From Ceratothoa steindachneri (taxonomy: Eukaryota; Arthropoda; Malacostraca; Isopoda; Cymothoidae), in assembly GCA_963969495.1 (NCBI GenBank), contig OZ018330.1, positions 70,588,637 to 70,652,636 on the forward strand: a stretch of 64,000 bases of DNA, given 5' to 3'. Below are positions 10,507 to 22,218 of the stretch, one piece after another (the first letter of the stretch is position 1; the number at the start of each line of letters is the position of its first letter). The notes under the pieces were generated by a model, which did no database searches, was not told the DNA's origin, and saw nothing but the letters and a program-made list of their open reading frames with translations. The position numbers and the translations under genes are program-made.

Positions 10507-11770
10507 TTGTTGTTCGCGAGATTGACTTGCCAGACAGTCCTTCCAGGTGCATCCTGGTTGACTATTCAATTCCTGACTGCCCTCGTCCTCTCATTCCTCT
10601 CACTTACCGTCGGCACATTTTTGACCAGACTCACCGTCTCTCTCATCTTGGCATTCGAAGCTTATTACACAACGTTATGTATGGACAGGTATGAACGCTG
10701 ACGTGGCCAAATGGACCCGCACATGTCTCCCTTGTCAACGTGCAAAGGATCAACGCCACGCAAAGTCCCCTCTGGCTGCTTCTCCACTTCTATCGGCACG
10801 TTTTAACGCCTTTCACATCGATCAGGTTGGCCCTCTTCACTTTTCGAGTGGTTGCACTTACCTTCTCATCATGATCAATCGTTTTACCTCTTGGCCAGAA
10901 GCAGTTCCTATCCCCGACACCAGAGCTTCCACTGTAACTCGAGTCTTCGTCTCAGCATGGGTTGTCGTTCTGGTGTCCCATCAACGATCATGACTGATCG
11001 AGGTAGACAATTTGAATCCCACCAATGTTATGCACTAATCTCAGTGCTTGGCTCCTTTCGTCTCCATACCACTAGCTACCATCCCCAGAGTAACTCTAAG
11101 GTGGAACGTTTACACAGGACTCTCAAAGAAAGCTTACGCTCCACTGACTCCATCACTTGGGTGGACAAGCTACCCTTAATTCTCCTAGGAATTCGTGCTG
11201 CCTTGAAAGAGGATCTGAATTGCTCTGCTGCGGAACTCGTCTATGGTACACAACTTCGTCTTCCAGGCCAATTCTTTTCTTTCGCTGACTGTCCTCTTCC
11301 TTCCGACATACATTCTGCTGCATACGTACACAATTTGCTACGGGCGATGGCTGAAGTTAAGCCGACCGCCACAAGAGTGCCTACAAATCAGAAACCTTTC
11401 GTGTCAAAGGAGATGGCAACTTGTTCTCACATTTTTGTCCGTCGCGATTCCACTCACTCCTCTTTGCAACCAGTCTATGACGGACCCTTTCTCGTCATCT
11501 TCAGGAAGCTAAAATTCTTTGTTCTTCAGCTTGGCACCAAGCAGGATACGGTTTCCATTGATCGCCTGAAACCAGCTTTTATAGAGGCCGTTCACCTGGA
11601 GCAGTCACTACCTTTATCTCCTACTAATAATGAGCCAGTAGTTTCCCCAACTTATATTCCTAACTCTCCAACACCCAATTCTTCAACTTCAATCATGCAC
11701 CCTCCAATTCTCCTTCTCACTTGCTGCCGTCTCCCCTTTTGTTGCAGGAGCCCTCGTGACCAGCAATAGA
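10507..11770 (+). pseudogene. G1 integrase
   Basis: A zinc-binding end (TRTCLPCQRAKDQRH) is followed by the core with FHIDQVGPLHF (D1), IMTDRGRQFES (D2) and SNSKVERLHRTLKESL (E). After that comes ILLGIRAALKEDLNCSAAEL and a chromatin-proximal tail with VSIDRLKPAF. A frameshift near 10960-10985 separates D1 from D2. Frames 10691-10993 and 10852-11769 together cover the domain. All three catalytic acids remain visible. Confidence 0.88.
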
Positions 11771-12055
11771 GCCTACCAACACTCAGCCACGGACTGATGT
11801 CAGTCGGGAAGGTTCAGAACGGATGTCAGACGCCCAGCCTGCCCTCGCTCACGAAAGTCTCTCGCCTATATCGAGTGGCACTGCCAATCCTTCGGCCCAC
11901 ATATCTCTTCAGCCACAAGGCACTGTTACGCGTTCTGAACGCCATTTTAGGAGACCTCGCCGGTATTGGGACTAAATACCATTACCCACTTGTAATCATT
12001 GTGTATTGTATAATTTTTGTTTCCCTGGGAGGGTGAGTAATGTAGGGTTCCCCAC

Positions 12056-14169
12056 TCCTACATGTTTATAAAAATTTCCCCCCAAAACAATATATATATA
12101 TATATATATATGGTATTCACCGCTAAAATTCGGCTGGCAACATTTTCATTTTTCCCAAACGCGCTTACACCCACGTTTCTTTCTCATTTGATTCCTGTGC
12201 TCATCGAGAATGGTCAGTTTAAATATTTAAGTCTACTTTCTTAACTTGTTGCCCCGCCCCCCCTTTGTATCAAACTCAAATTAATTATGGCGTCTTTCAT
12301 ATCCAGACCTCTTAAATGCGCTAACCATCAATTCCAATTAATAACGATCATTATTAACAATCAATTCCCAATAATTTCAAATATTTTTACTCCTAAATAA
12401 TAATTTATCAATCGACAAAATTTCAAATTATTGTAATAAAGAACAGTCATAATCGGATGTAATATTTCTTTATTTTATTTTGCTGCCATTTTCTTAAATT
12501 CTAGTAGTCGTATATTCAGTAATTCATGGTTTCGCCAAAACTGCAAATCGTCGTACAAAGACTTCTTGATTTTGTAAATTAACGCCATTTGAACCTAAAC
12601 TCTCCCATTTATTGATTCAATCAATTAAGTTCTCACCAAATACTATATTCCTATTAAAATATCTCATTTAGATTTGTAAATAAACTTATTTTTGTAACCT
12701 TGAATTCATATCCTATTTTTCATTCAAGCATTCTTCTTCAAATTTTTTCATTGCTAACATATTTAAGATCTTAGCTGGTATCTTAGTTATCTAGGCTCAA
12801 TAAAATTCAACTTAGCATTCAATAAATTCTCACAAACCATCCCGTTAAATTTTGTATATGTATTTTCAATATATCATTTGTAATATAAAATTGCCATCCA
12901 TAAATCATGGATAAGATACATTCTTTTCCTCAACACTTACTTTAGTCAAAGACACAAAATAACACGCTTTCAGCTCAACCACATTGAACACGAATATTCA
13001 TAACTCGTCTCTCGCCATTCTCAGCATAAAGGTCGGTATCATTCCTTCTCCCTTTAATCATTTAACTCCAAACAAATCATACTTAGTTTAATTCCTCGTC
13101 CTCTCACACTTATTCTCTGCAAACTGAAATACGAGAGTAGATCCTAATTCTGGTTACTTCTCTCATTGCAGATCCCAATTCACAGTCCATCATAGTTACA
13201 ATGTCTTAGTTACCATAGTTACTTTACCATACTTGACCTCACTTCACCTTACATTTCATTACTTTCATACATTGCATTACGTGGTAGTCCTTAACAATTC
13301 TCAATTTAATTACATCATTCATCCGTATAATTGTAATAACCGCTCACTAGTTATTTCCTAATTCAATTCTCTCATTATGCATTCGTTGATTTTATAAATA
13401 TATATTTTGTTTATCATCCGTTTTCTTATAACCCTCGCGTTCGAAGTTTTCCAAATTCAGTTCACGTCTGTCATTAGGCCTAAATATTAGTAGATGACTA
13501 TTCCATCCAATTCAACAAATTTATGAATGATTTTCGAATGGCTATCTAGGCTGATTTATTAATTAAAATCAATCCCACGAATAACCAATACCATACTGCC
13601 AATGTGTACTGCAGCATTAGGAAAGTTCCCCTCTTTTATTTTTTATTTTTTTAGAACTAGAGTGTTGAAATTTGGTACACTTATAGAGAACTTAAAAAAA
13701 AACTGATTTTGTTCTTTCGATTTTTTTCCGATTTCAAGATAGAAAACGAGAAATCCCGAAAAGTCCCCGAAAATCCTAGACTTGTAGAAGATATTTTCAA
13801 ACCACTAGGCTCCGTCATTTTTCGTCGTAGAGCAATGATTCAAAGTGCATCCGATATATCTTTTCAAGTTCGTCAAACTTTAGCATGTTTATTGAGAAAC
13901 ACTCATTGTCTTTTTATTTTATAGTGTGTTTTTTTTTAAATCTTATGAAAAATGACTAAAAATATTGTTTGATTTTTTTTCAAAATCTATAAGTGATATC
14001 TTTATTTCCTTTATACAGTTTGTAGAGTTTGAAAAGACGATTCGAAACAAAATCTGTCTTTATAAATTAAAACACAAGATTCAGCAGTAAGCTGGGAATA
14101 AAATTGCCCATAGTGTTTTGCGTATAATATATATGTAGCTGTGTTAATTGCCGCATAATAATTAAAACA
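12056..14169. other. AT-rich non-coding DNA
   Basis: The block includes a short (TA)n tract at 12091-12111. The first ~200 bases after G1 may be remnants of its 3' LTR ('ttcggctggcaacattt'). The rest has no open frame with domain similarity on either strand and no recognised element. The 5' end of hAT-A should lie here, but no 'cagggccgg' terminus was found. Confidence 0.6.
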
Positions 14170-14808
14170 AAATAAGCTTTCAGTTAAGTGGTGCACTAAA
14201 ACTAATATTACCTTCCCAGAAACAAGAGAAGATTTTGGAATTAGAGTGCAATACTGCAAAGCTGACTGATTTCTTTACACAAGTTCCACACCATGATATA
14301 CAGATTCCATTAAAAACCAATCTGCGTCATCAGCAGTGGACGCAAATACGGTAAATACCACTTTGATCACTTTAGATCCCAAATATAAGGTGTCACAAGC
14401 AGGTTCTCTTCGCACGTCTCATAACTGATCTCACTTTGCCTGTAAATTCTTTTGATACGGATACCTCTACTGCACATGTTGATTCGAGTTACTTTACAAT
14501 ACATTCTAAGGTTAAACTATTGCTGAAATGTTTTTTTAGTGGATCATGGCGATGACGGTGAAATTAGTCTGTCTATAAAAGATGAAGAAAATCGCAATTT
14601 AGCAAAAGATCCAGGGTTGTGGCTTGATTTATCTGCCGATGATGTGGCCTATTGGATGGCTTGTGGACCTAGAAACTGTCACCAGTACAATGGGTCATTT
14701 GACAAGCTTACCGACATTTTAATATTAGCAAACCAGTAAGGTATTATTCACAGAAACTTTTTATTGGGACAAAAGCCAATGATGAGAAATAAAAGAGAGA
14801 GTGGTTAC
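14170..14808 (+). pseudogene. hAT-A transposase, N-terminal piece
   Basis: Fragments over several frames include AKLTDFFTQVPHHDIQIP (about 14256-14310), KDPGLWLDLSADDVAYWMA (about 14605-14660) and LFIGTKANDEK then KREW (about 14756-14805). These match the TTF/ZMYM-type N-terminus of this hAT group. An in-frame stop separates ANDEK from KREW. The piece ends at a likely 5-bp target duplication GTTAC (14804-14808) against GTCAC (28263-28267). Confidence 0.7.
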
Positions 14809-15976
14809 TGTAGTAATATGGGAGCTCTTGAAGGTGGTCCCTTGATATGGGAAAACCTTGAAGGTAATCGTGAGGACAACCCAAGAGCCTTGGAAAGTGG
14901 ACGCTGGTTGCCACTAAGGGTGACAAATTACCAAGTTATCGTGTAATCTTCTGGCAATGACCCCGGTCTCGATACAAATACTCTAGTTGGTTTGCGTTGC
15001 CCTTCCTTACTTTCAACGAGAGTGTGATTTGTTGACGCTATGGGGTGCCCTAAGCCGAGGGGCGTTCTATTTCTAGCGACGGGGTCAAATAGCCCGGAGG
15101 ATAGTGATAGAACACACCAGGGAAGAACACCGGCATTTCGGGAGTTAAGTAATCGCGAGGAGAATGCGCAAAGCTTGAGTCCCGATAATAAGGCCTTGAA
15201 GCAGGGAGATTGAGGAACGACAGGATTTTGAAGTTACCAAAGCAAAAATAGAATTATTATTGAACTATAACTTATTGTACCTTACAGAAAGTTCTTTATT
15301 TAAGTTCTAAGTTATGCCATGAATTAAGTTCGAGGTCAAGTACGGGCAAAATCTAAAGAAGGCCGGACGAATAAAACCTTTAAGAGTTACACCTTAATGT
15401 CTGCGTTACGTACACGACTATATAAAGGATGAATTGCGCAAATCCAAGAGATCGGACTGAACGATATATAACGCGAGATATTGCTATATAAAAATAGTAG
15501 TACTCCTTTTTTTGTTCTGGCTTCACACAGTTATATACATTCAATTTAAGCCACGCCCTACAGGTTTCCGGTCCAACTAAGCCACACCCCCCTCTTATGT
15601 GCCGGCCTGTTGATTGGTCGGCATTGGCATAACTCGCCTCTTGATTGGCTACTGCCAAACATATTGATAAGGGAGGCACTCCGACTATTGGGTGAAATTC
15701 TCTTTGGGCGGTGGTATGTTGCCATGGAAACAGCTTTCTAATCTCACTTGTATTTGCTTAATCGTGATAACTATCCGGTTTATTCTGGATTCTGCTTTGA
15801 TTATAATGTTTGCCTAAGATTGCCTCGACCAACTCTAACAGAGATAACTGTGCTCCGTTTACTGTCATGTGAAATTCTCTTAAACGGCGCTAACTTTACT
15901 TTTCTCTCTATTTCTACTTTATTTGTGTGGCGACTCTCACGTGTTTCCTATTTGGACGTATACGCCGGTCGCTACA
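14809..15976 (-). repeat. G2 3' LTR
   Basis: This ~1168-bp copy aligns with 20511-20610 followed by 27168-28262. Shared landmarks include 'gtgccctaagccga', 'gcaaaatctaaagaaggc' and 'ggtcgctrca'. The frames at 15380-15679 and 27661-27960 are duplicates because they lie in the two LTRs; I see no evidence that they encode a protein. Confidence 0.9.
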
Positions 15977-16529
15977 GGCGTCCGCTCTTAAGTCGATGGA
16001 GTCGTTTACCTGCTGCTATTGCACTTTGACCTTAACAAAATTTGGTTTTCTACATTTAATAAGTTATTTTCTCATGTTATCAATTGTTATGGATTATTAA
16101 GTCCTACCTTAAGTGCTATACGCAGCATTCAACCTGGATTATTACTCGCTACAGCTAATTAACATTTACAATAAGTTTGACAATATTTATACAACGATTC
16201 ATTTATTCCATTCCCTACTTTGTATAGGAGCTGTGTATTTTAATTACACATTTATAGTTCTTCCCATCCTGGTACCTCGTGACCACTTTGCGTCTAAATA
16301 TCACGAACTTCGCGATATGAACCTTATATAGTTTCACCTTATGTACACTTTTTATTTATATTGGCGCACTGTCTTATAATTTTAAGCTAAATATTATTCA
16401 TTTATCACTTTGTTATTCGTCTCTCAATAATAAATATATATGTTGTCTTTAGCGAATTTAATCCTTCGTCTCGCTCGCGATGAGTTACGATCCTCTTGCG
16501 GCTCCTCTGCTCTAGGCGAAGGGCCAGGA
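15977..16529 (-). other. G2 3' internal non-coding region
   Basis: Lies between the integrase end and the 3' LTR on the minus strand. No domain was recognised, and no clear polypurine tract could be placed just before the LTR. Confidence 0.5.
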
Positions 16530-17543
16530 TCAGGGGTTTCGGTCTCCTTTCAAGTTGCGGAAAAGGAGACCTCTTCTCTCGTGACGGCGATCGGAGTATC
16601 CCGGTGTCCCTGGCCTCTTCTGGCAGGCCCGGGACACCAGGATACTCCGATCGCCGTCACGAGAGTCCTCAATTGCCTGGGGTAATCGTGTCGGTTTCAA
16701 CCGGTCAATTGAAACGATGTCCATCCTTCCGTCCGGGAATTGTAGTGTCAACACCTTACTGCCGCGTTCGATAACCATGAAGGGGCCCGCCTAAGGCGCC
16801 TCAAGAGGTCTTCGAACACGGTCTATTGGTACCCACACGTGTGATGCTTCTATCAGGCCAGTTGGTATGTAAGGCTTTGGCACCGAGTGATTATTGCCTG
16901 TGGCTATTCGTCTAAAATCTATTTGGGCCATTGTCGTGGCCAAGTCCTTGACGAACTTGCATTATTCTTTCGACGAGCTCGGTGATACCAGTGGCTTCGG
17001 GCATAGTAGCGTCATGCCAGTTGCCGCTGTGAATGGGGAAAATCCCGACTCATTCGGTAGGGCGCGAATGCCTAACAACACGACTGGGAGTGCCATCAAC
17101 CATTCCTGTTTCTGGGCCATTATGGCCGTTTTAAAAGTCTTGTAGATCCTTTCCGCCATCCCGTTCGTGGAGGGTCTGTAGCTCGTGGTAGGCAGTCAAT
17201 GAAAACCAACGAGGGCTGACAATTCTTTGAACAGATTTGATTCAAATTGTGCACCTCTATCGGTAATAACGTATAACGAGACACCAAACCTGGGTTTCCA
17301 TAATTCCAGCAGGGCAAAAGCAATCATAGCGGCACTCATGTCCGGGATAGGGATCGCTTCTACCCACCTCGATGCCCGATCGATGCAAGTTAGCACGTCA
17401 GGGTCTTGTGAGGGAAAAGATTGTCCGGGCGGGGTACATATCTGTAATGGTTCCACTATGTCCACGTGTATCGTCTCAAACCTTTCTGACTGTGTTTCTA
17501 TTGGTAGAATTGGAGACATACATTCCTTAGCCCATAAACGCAC
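16530..17543 (-). pseudogene. G2 integrase
   Basis: The core is FETIHVDIVEPLQ (D1), then LTCIDRASRWVEAIPIPD, LYVITDRGAQFESNL (D2), and after a frameshift near 17190 MAERIYKTFKTAIMA (E) with VVLLGIRALPNESGFSPF. The tail has IERGSKVLTLQFPDG and VSIDRLKP. All catalytic acids are visible. The C-terminal end overlaps a 35-bp inverted repeat at 16576-16665, which may be a local rearrangement. Confidence 0.88.
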
Positions 17544-17738
17544 ATCCCTATTGATGTTCGGCCAAAAATATCAGGCTTTAATTAACCTCAGGGTGGCTCG
17601 AACACCTGGGTGTGATATATTGTGCAGTTAATCAAATATCGTTTTTCTGCACTCTTTTGGTACAAATGGTCTAAGAGCTCGTGCTGTATTTTCACACTAT
17701 AATTGTATATCTCCATTAAAGGGGAAAGGTTTTAATTT

Positions 17739-18330
17739 TTATTTGATACCTTTTACTTCGTCGTCCTGTGCTTGTGCGGCTGCTAGGTCTTGAAGTCCAA
17801 GAGAGTCAATTGGAACCGACTTGACGTCCCTTGATATGCAATCTGAAACTATGTTGTCTTGGCTGCGTATGTATGCCATGTCGTTGACATACTCTAAAAT
17901 GACAGTCCAATAACGCTGCTGCCTGTCAGTTTTTTCACATAACGGTGACGAAAATGCCGATACTATTAGTTTATGGTCGGTGCACAGCGTCGTATTGCGC
18001 CCTTCTATTATGTGCTTAAAATGCATAACAGTCAAGTATGCGGTGAGAAGCTCACGGTCGTAGGTGGAATACGCCTGTTGTCTTTCTGAGAGTTTCTTTG
18101 AAAACAAAGCTATGGGCTTCGCGACGCCATTCACCATTTGGTGGAGAGCAGCACCTGCCGCGTATTGGGAGCAGTCCGTCACCAATTGCAGCGGTAAATT
18201 CTCCGGGAGAGGGTGATGGAATGTGATTGCTGCTTCTAAAGCCTTCTTTGTTGATTCGAACGCTTTCTCAATCGATTTCGCTCCACTCGATGTTTTTCGA
18301 CTTGAGGTGCACACCCAACAACTCAGTTAG
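17739..18330 (-). pseudogene. G2 RNase H
   Basis: Residues LQLVTDCSQYAAGAALHQ, AYSTYDRELLTAYLTVMHFK, TTLCTDHKLIVSAF and DNIVSDCISRD mark the four acidic positions of the RNase H fold. A frameshift near 18300 separates it from the RT connection (LGHQISQKGICPP region, 18440-18530). Confidence 0.88.
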
Positions 18331-19617
18331 CGGTGCTGCTTTGGCCGCAAAGTTGGGCATCATTCTTATGTAGTATCTTAACATTTCCAAGTAACGACGC
18401 AGTCCTTTAGAGTCTCTTGGCTTTGGCATTTCCTCAATTTCCCTTATTGGGGGGGCAGGAGGACATATGCCTTTTTGTGAGATTTGATGGCCCAGGAACG
18501 TGATTTCCTCTTTCGCGAACTCGCATTTATCTAGGGAAATTCTGAGGACTCTCTGTGATAATATTTCTATTACTTATTCCAAATGGTTGAGGTGATCCTC
18601 CAAATTATTAGAAAAAATCAGGATATCGTCTATATATATGTATACAAACCTCAATCCATGGAATATATTATCCATAAATCTCTGAAGGGTACTGCTCGCT
18701 TTGCGAAGGCCAAATGTTAATTTTATGTATTGCCACAACCCAAAGGGGGTGGTAATTGCTGTCTTTTCCACGTCAGCCGGGCTCATTGGAATCTGGTGAT
18801 ATGCCCTCACGAGGTCCAGTCTCGAAAAGATCCTTTTTCCATGGAGATGATCTGCCAGGTTTTGGATCCGTGGCAACATATATCTATCGGGCTTTGTAAT
18901 GGCATTTAGAGCTCTATACTCTCCGACCATCCTGTACTCAGCAGGGGTCATCTTGGGTACCAAATGTATCGGTGAGGCCCACGGTGACTTCGATGGCTGG
19001 ATTACTCCTTCTTTTAAAAGGTCCTCAATGGTTTCCTTTGCTACTTTCAGCTTTTCCGCCGTCAATTGCCTAGGCCGCGCAAATGTAGGAGGTGGAGCAC
19101 TGCCGGTATCAATATTATGCTCCACTGATCGGTACATTGCTGGTACCGTTTGAGCGGGAGCTAGTCCATACAATGTGCCATATTTTTCCAATATTTTCCG
19201 ACGTGATCCGTGTATATTTTGGAGGTCTGTTCTTATCAACGCTATTGATGGTTCCTTGGAGGTTTGAACCACTGAAGCGAGCTTGGTGTTTCGATCCAGC
19301 AGCTTATTCCGGGCGCAATCCCCGATTAGATTCAAGTACTTCAACAAATCCATTCCCAGGATGGGCGCGGTGATGTCTGCTACAACGAAAGACCATCGAA
19401 ATGACCTTATTAAACTTGGAATCGCCAAATCCGCACTCATTTCCCCATGGATTTTAATCTTCTCGCCGTTTGTGTTTGAAAGATTTATGCAATTTTCTTT
19501 GATGTTTATGTTATTAGCAATGCTGGCTAGGACGATTGAAACACTCGCCCCCGTGTCGATCAGGAATTCGAACCTCCTGTTGTCGATTTTTGTGGCTAAT
19601 TTGAAGACGGCTGGCAT
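18331..19617 (-). pseudogene. G2 protease and reverse transcriptase
   Basis: The 347-codon open stretch begins MPAVFKLATKIDNRRFEF. The retropepsin site LIDTGASVSIVLAS has an intact D-T-G, and ILGMDLLKYLNLIGDC marks its end. RT follows with ASPIHLVPKMTPAEYRMVGE, IFSRLDLVRAYHQIPM, TPFGLWQYIKLTFGLRKA and FVYIYIDDILIFSNN, so the catalytic YIDD is intact. An in-frame TAA follows HLE at 18571, then the connection region continues in the same frame to about 18330. This is the best-preserved pol segment in the window. Confidence 0.92.
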
Positions 19618-19645
19618 ACCCGCTGCCGCAGTGGCTAGGACACGC

Positions 19646-20343
19646 CTACTTAGTTTTCCGGCGACGATGGTCTAGATGAGGGCTGAATTTGTAGATCCTC
19701 CTTTTTCTTAGGCCACTTGCAATGTCGCCGTAATAGAGATGTGCACGAGACACTATTGGTCTCTGGTCCTTCTTAAATGGACGCACGTTCACTGGGGTGA
19801 GGTTTAATTTGTCACCATGATTTTGATTACTACTCCGCGCCGCACCACAAATTGTTTCTCGCACATTACCGCCGGGCCGCACGCATTTTCCGCACTATTC
19901 ACATTAGCGCATTGTTCCTTGTTAAAAAATATCGATTTGGGTTAACAAGAGGTCTTTTTGAGTGGCAATTATCGGTGCAATGATTGAAAAAAACTATTCC
20001 TCACAAGTTCCTCACCTACTTCAAGCTGCAAAGCTGCGCGCCTCAGTTCCTCCAAATTTCGCGAAGGACAGCCAGTGAAAGTCGACGAGGCTGTTATTCT
20101 TTCAAATAATTCCAGCTTAGTCTTTTCGAATAGACTTACGACTTCAGCCTTCAATCTCTCGTAATTTGTATCTTCGAAAATGTCCGCAGGCAGGCGGTTC
20201 ACTGTTTCAGAGAGTAATGAGGCCAATATTTGGTAAAATTTTGTTACCTCTTTGGTGATTTTTGAATTGTAGAATTGAGCCTCTATTCTCCTAAACCAAC
20301 CTGTCACTGTAGCGTTGTTGAATACTGGAACTTTTATCGTCAC
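19646..20343 (-). pseudogene. G2 gag
   Basis: The frame 20343-19969 starts MTIKVPVFNNATVTGWFRRI and contains YQILASLLSETVNRLPADIF, YERLKAEVVSLFEKTKLELF and RNLEELRRAALQLEVGEELV, a capsid-like animal gypsy gag. A short basic region (19882-19646, containing YYGDIASGLRKRRIYK) lies between gag and protease and probably represents the degraded zinc-binding tail. The start Met follows the PBS by ~150 bases. Confidence 0.75.
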
Positions 20344-20492
20344 GGCCCTTACTGATTCTGCCTCACCTTAGCTCGTCGGGTTGACTTTGATTCTCTTTCC
20401 TCTTCCTTGTGTTTCCTCAAATTTTTCAATGTTCTTCCGCTTCTTGTTTTGTTAGGTGAAACAACGGCACTGGTTGCTAATAATGGACGGTT

Positions 20493-20510
20493 CTTAATGC
20501 AAGGTCGCCA
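20493..20510 (-). promoter_or_regulatory. G2 primer-binding site
   Basis: The minus strand reads TGGCGACCTTGCATTAAG directly after the 5' LTR end. TGGCGACC is a usual start of gypsy primer-binding sites, complementary to a tRNA 3' end ending GGTCGCCA. The tRNA identity (possibly Arg) is inference. Confidence 0.65.
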
Positions 20511-20610
20511 GTTATGGCGGCTCTTGAAGGTAGTCCCTAGTTATGAGAGAACCTTAAAGGTAAACGTGAGAACAAACCAAGAGCCTTGGAAGGAGGACGC
20601 TGGTTTCCAG
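20511..20610 (-). repeat. G2 5' LTR, inner 100 bp
   Basis: Aligns with 14812-14908 of the 3' LTR ('ctcttgaaggtrgtccc', 'accaagagccttgga', 'ggacgctggtt'). It breaks at the G3 insertion; the LTR continues at 27168 with 'gtcagtaagggtgat'. Confidence 0.85.
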
Positions 20611-21788
20611 TGTGAGGGCATGGAACGTACATACTCGCATTACGCCAGACAATCATGGGAACGGAAGAAATTTGTCGTTTGAGTTGACCTTCGTCTCCTC
20701 TCCCTCCCCCCTCCACCCTTCCCTAACAGGCGACAGGAAGTCTGACGAAAGAAGGCCTATCTCACAGAGAAGCTTAAATTCTATTTGCCTTCTTTATAAT
20801 ACCATGGAGATTGTCCAGAAGGCGCTTCGATAAGCGAATTGTCGTGAATGGAATCTCTCTCTCTCGATTTCACACAGTCCGCGGTATAAATGACAACGCT
20901 GTTCACCCCTCTACAGCAGTGTCCCAAACCTACTCGCGTAACCCTCACGTTGAACGAGACTCGTTGCCGTAACGTATCGACTGCCAACGCGCCGCTGAGT
21001 TAACTTGGTCACTGTCTAAAAGTGTTCCTGAGGCAAATCCGGCCCCACAGAGTCTGTGACTAGTAGAATACGCTCTGTTGCTCAACGTAACTTGAGAAAG
21101 AAAAAGGAACATCCAAATAGTTACTGGAAATTACTATTTGTTAGTGTCACATCCAGTTAGGAGTGAACTAACCGGAAAAGCAGTCAGCAGCCCCGAACAC
21201 GTCGTCTTATCCCTTCTCCCCCCGAGAACTCGTGTTAACGCCTCCCGAACCACCCCGTCTCGACCTAAGTAGTCGTTTCTCCAATCCATCACAATTAATG
21301 GTAATCTGTAAGCCCAGTGTCCCTCTATTCTTAAATTACCTATTTAATTAACAGTGATTGATACTCCCATTGAGTTATTATACATCTAGACGCTTAACGT
21401 CCGGGTTTAATATTTAATCCTTATTTACCTAAATGCCCGTTTAACTATTGCTTTTAATTATTATATTTGTGTAAAGTAAAGTTTATTTTTGTTCGTGTGT
21501 TTATTTGTGGCTCCTCCTTTTTGACGTACCTTTGGCATGACTTTAATTAAGAATCCCTTCGGCTAATTTATTCAACCTGTATTATGCACTCTTAGAATTT
21601 AATAATCACAAACCTCCCCACAGTAACAAGTGGGACTTTTGTAGGGTGAATCCTGGCCGTGGCACAACTTGCCTCTAGCCAGTCTTCGCACGTTCATAGG
21701 TTCAATACCATCGACTTAAATAAAAGCGGTGTTTCCAGATCAATGACTAGAATAATTATTGGACCAGACTGTGAGCAATTCTACGACA
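20611..21788 (+). repeat. G3 5' LTR
   Basis: Begins TGTGAGGG and ends CTACGACA. It matches 25930-27167 over its length. It carries a ~50-bp stretch (about 21176-21225) absent from the 3' LTR, and lacks the (AT)n insertion found there. Frames 20781-20987 and 26085-26303 are duplicates caused by the LTRs. Confidence 0.88.
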
Positions 21789-21798
21789 TATATAAAAG

Positions 21799-21807
21799 TG
21801 GTGTCAG
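21799..21807 (+). promoter_or_regulatory. G3 primer-binding site candidate
   Basis: TGGTGTCAG lies 10 nt after the LTR end. It is complementary to the CTGACACCA 3' end typical of leucine tRNAs. The short spacer fits a PBS. Confidence 0.6.
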
Positions 21808-22218
21808 CTTAAAGGGGTCAAATTTTAGAGTAAGCGAACTCATATAGCCTAAAACTTGCCAACGTCCAAGGAAGCCCAAATAAACTAACGTAGATTTTAA
21901 TAATTATAGTCTATTCCCCGAAGGAATATAAGTAATAACCATTAATAATCCTTTCCAGATAGCAAAAGCAACGCTAGGAAAATATTCGTTATTTTGGGGG
22001 TTAATTATTAGATTGTATCGGTTAGGAACAATCGCAGCTTCTAATTCTCAGACCAGGTGCGTAAGTTCTTTCGTGAGTCACCAGTTGCGTCAGCAAGAGC
22101 AGCAATGGCTTCACAATAGTTCGAAGTTTTCGTCAAGCAAGGACAAGCTCTCGGTCTCACAGGACAGGAACTAAAGGAATTCGTCCAAAGCGAACAACGA
22201 GAGGAAAGAGCACGTAAA

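Larger units (their letters stand above)
7014..12055 (+). mobile_element. Degraded Ty3/gypsy retrotransposon G1 (gag-pol)
   Basis: Gag, zinc-knuckle region, protease, reverse transcriptase, RNase H and integrase follow each other in the standard Ty3/gypsy order on the plus strand, scattered over several frames. The 5' side is cut at the satellite junction (7013/7014), with no LTR or primer-binding site. No matching pair of LTRs was found. The 3' end is placed near 12055, where the text after integrase reads 'gggagggtgagtaatgtagg', a likely 3' LTR start. Stops, frameshifts and a nested LINE show it is dead. Confidence 0.85.

Noticed and set aside
12056..12240. 3' LTR of G1
   Set aside because: The sequence after integrase looks LTR-like, but there is no second copy in the window to prove it, so I did not annotate boundaries.
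15380..15679. 99-residue frame conserved at 27661-27960
   Set aside because: Both lie in the two LTRs of G2, so the similarity reflects the repeat and not protein conservation.
20781..20987. 68-residue frame conserved at 26085-26303
   Set aside because: Lies in the two LTRs of G3; same reasoning.
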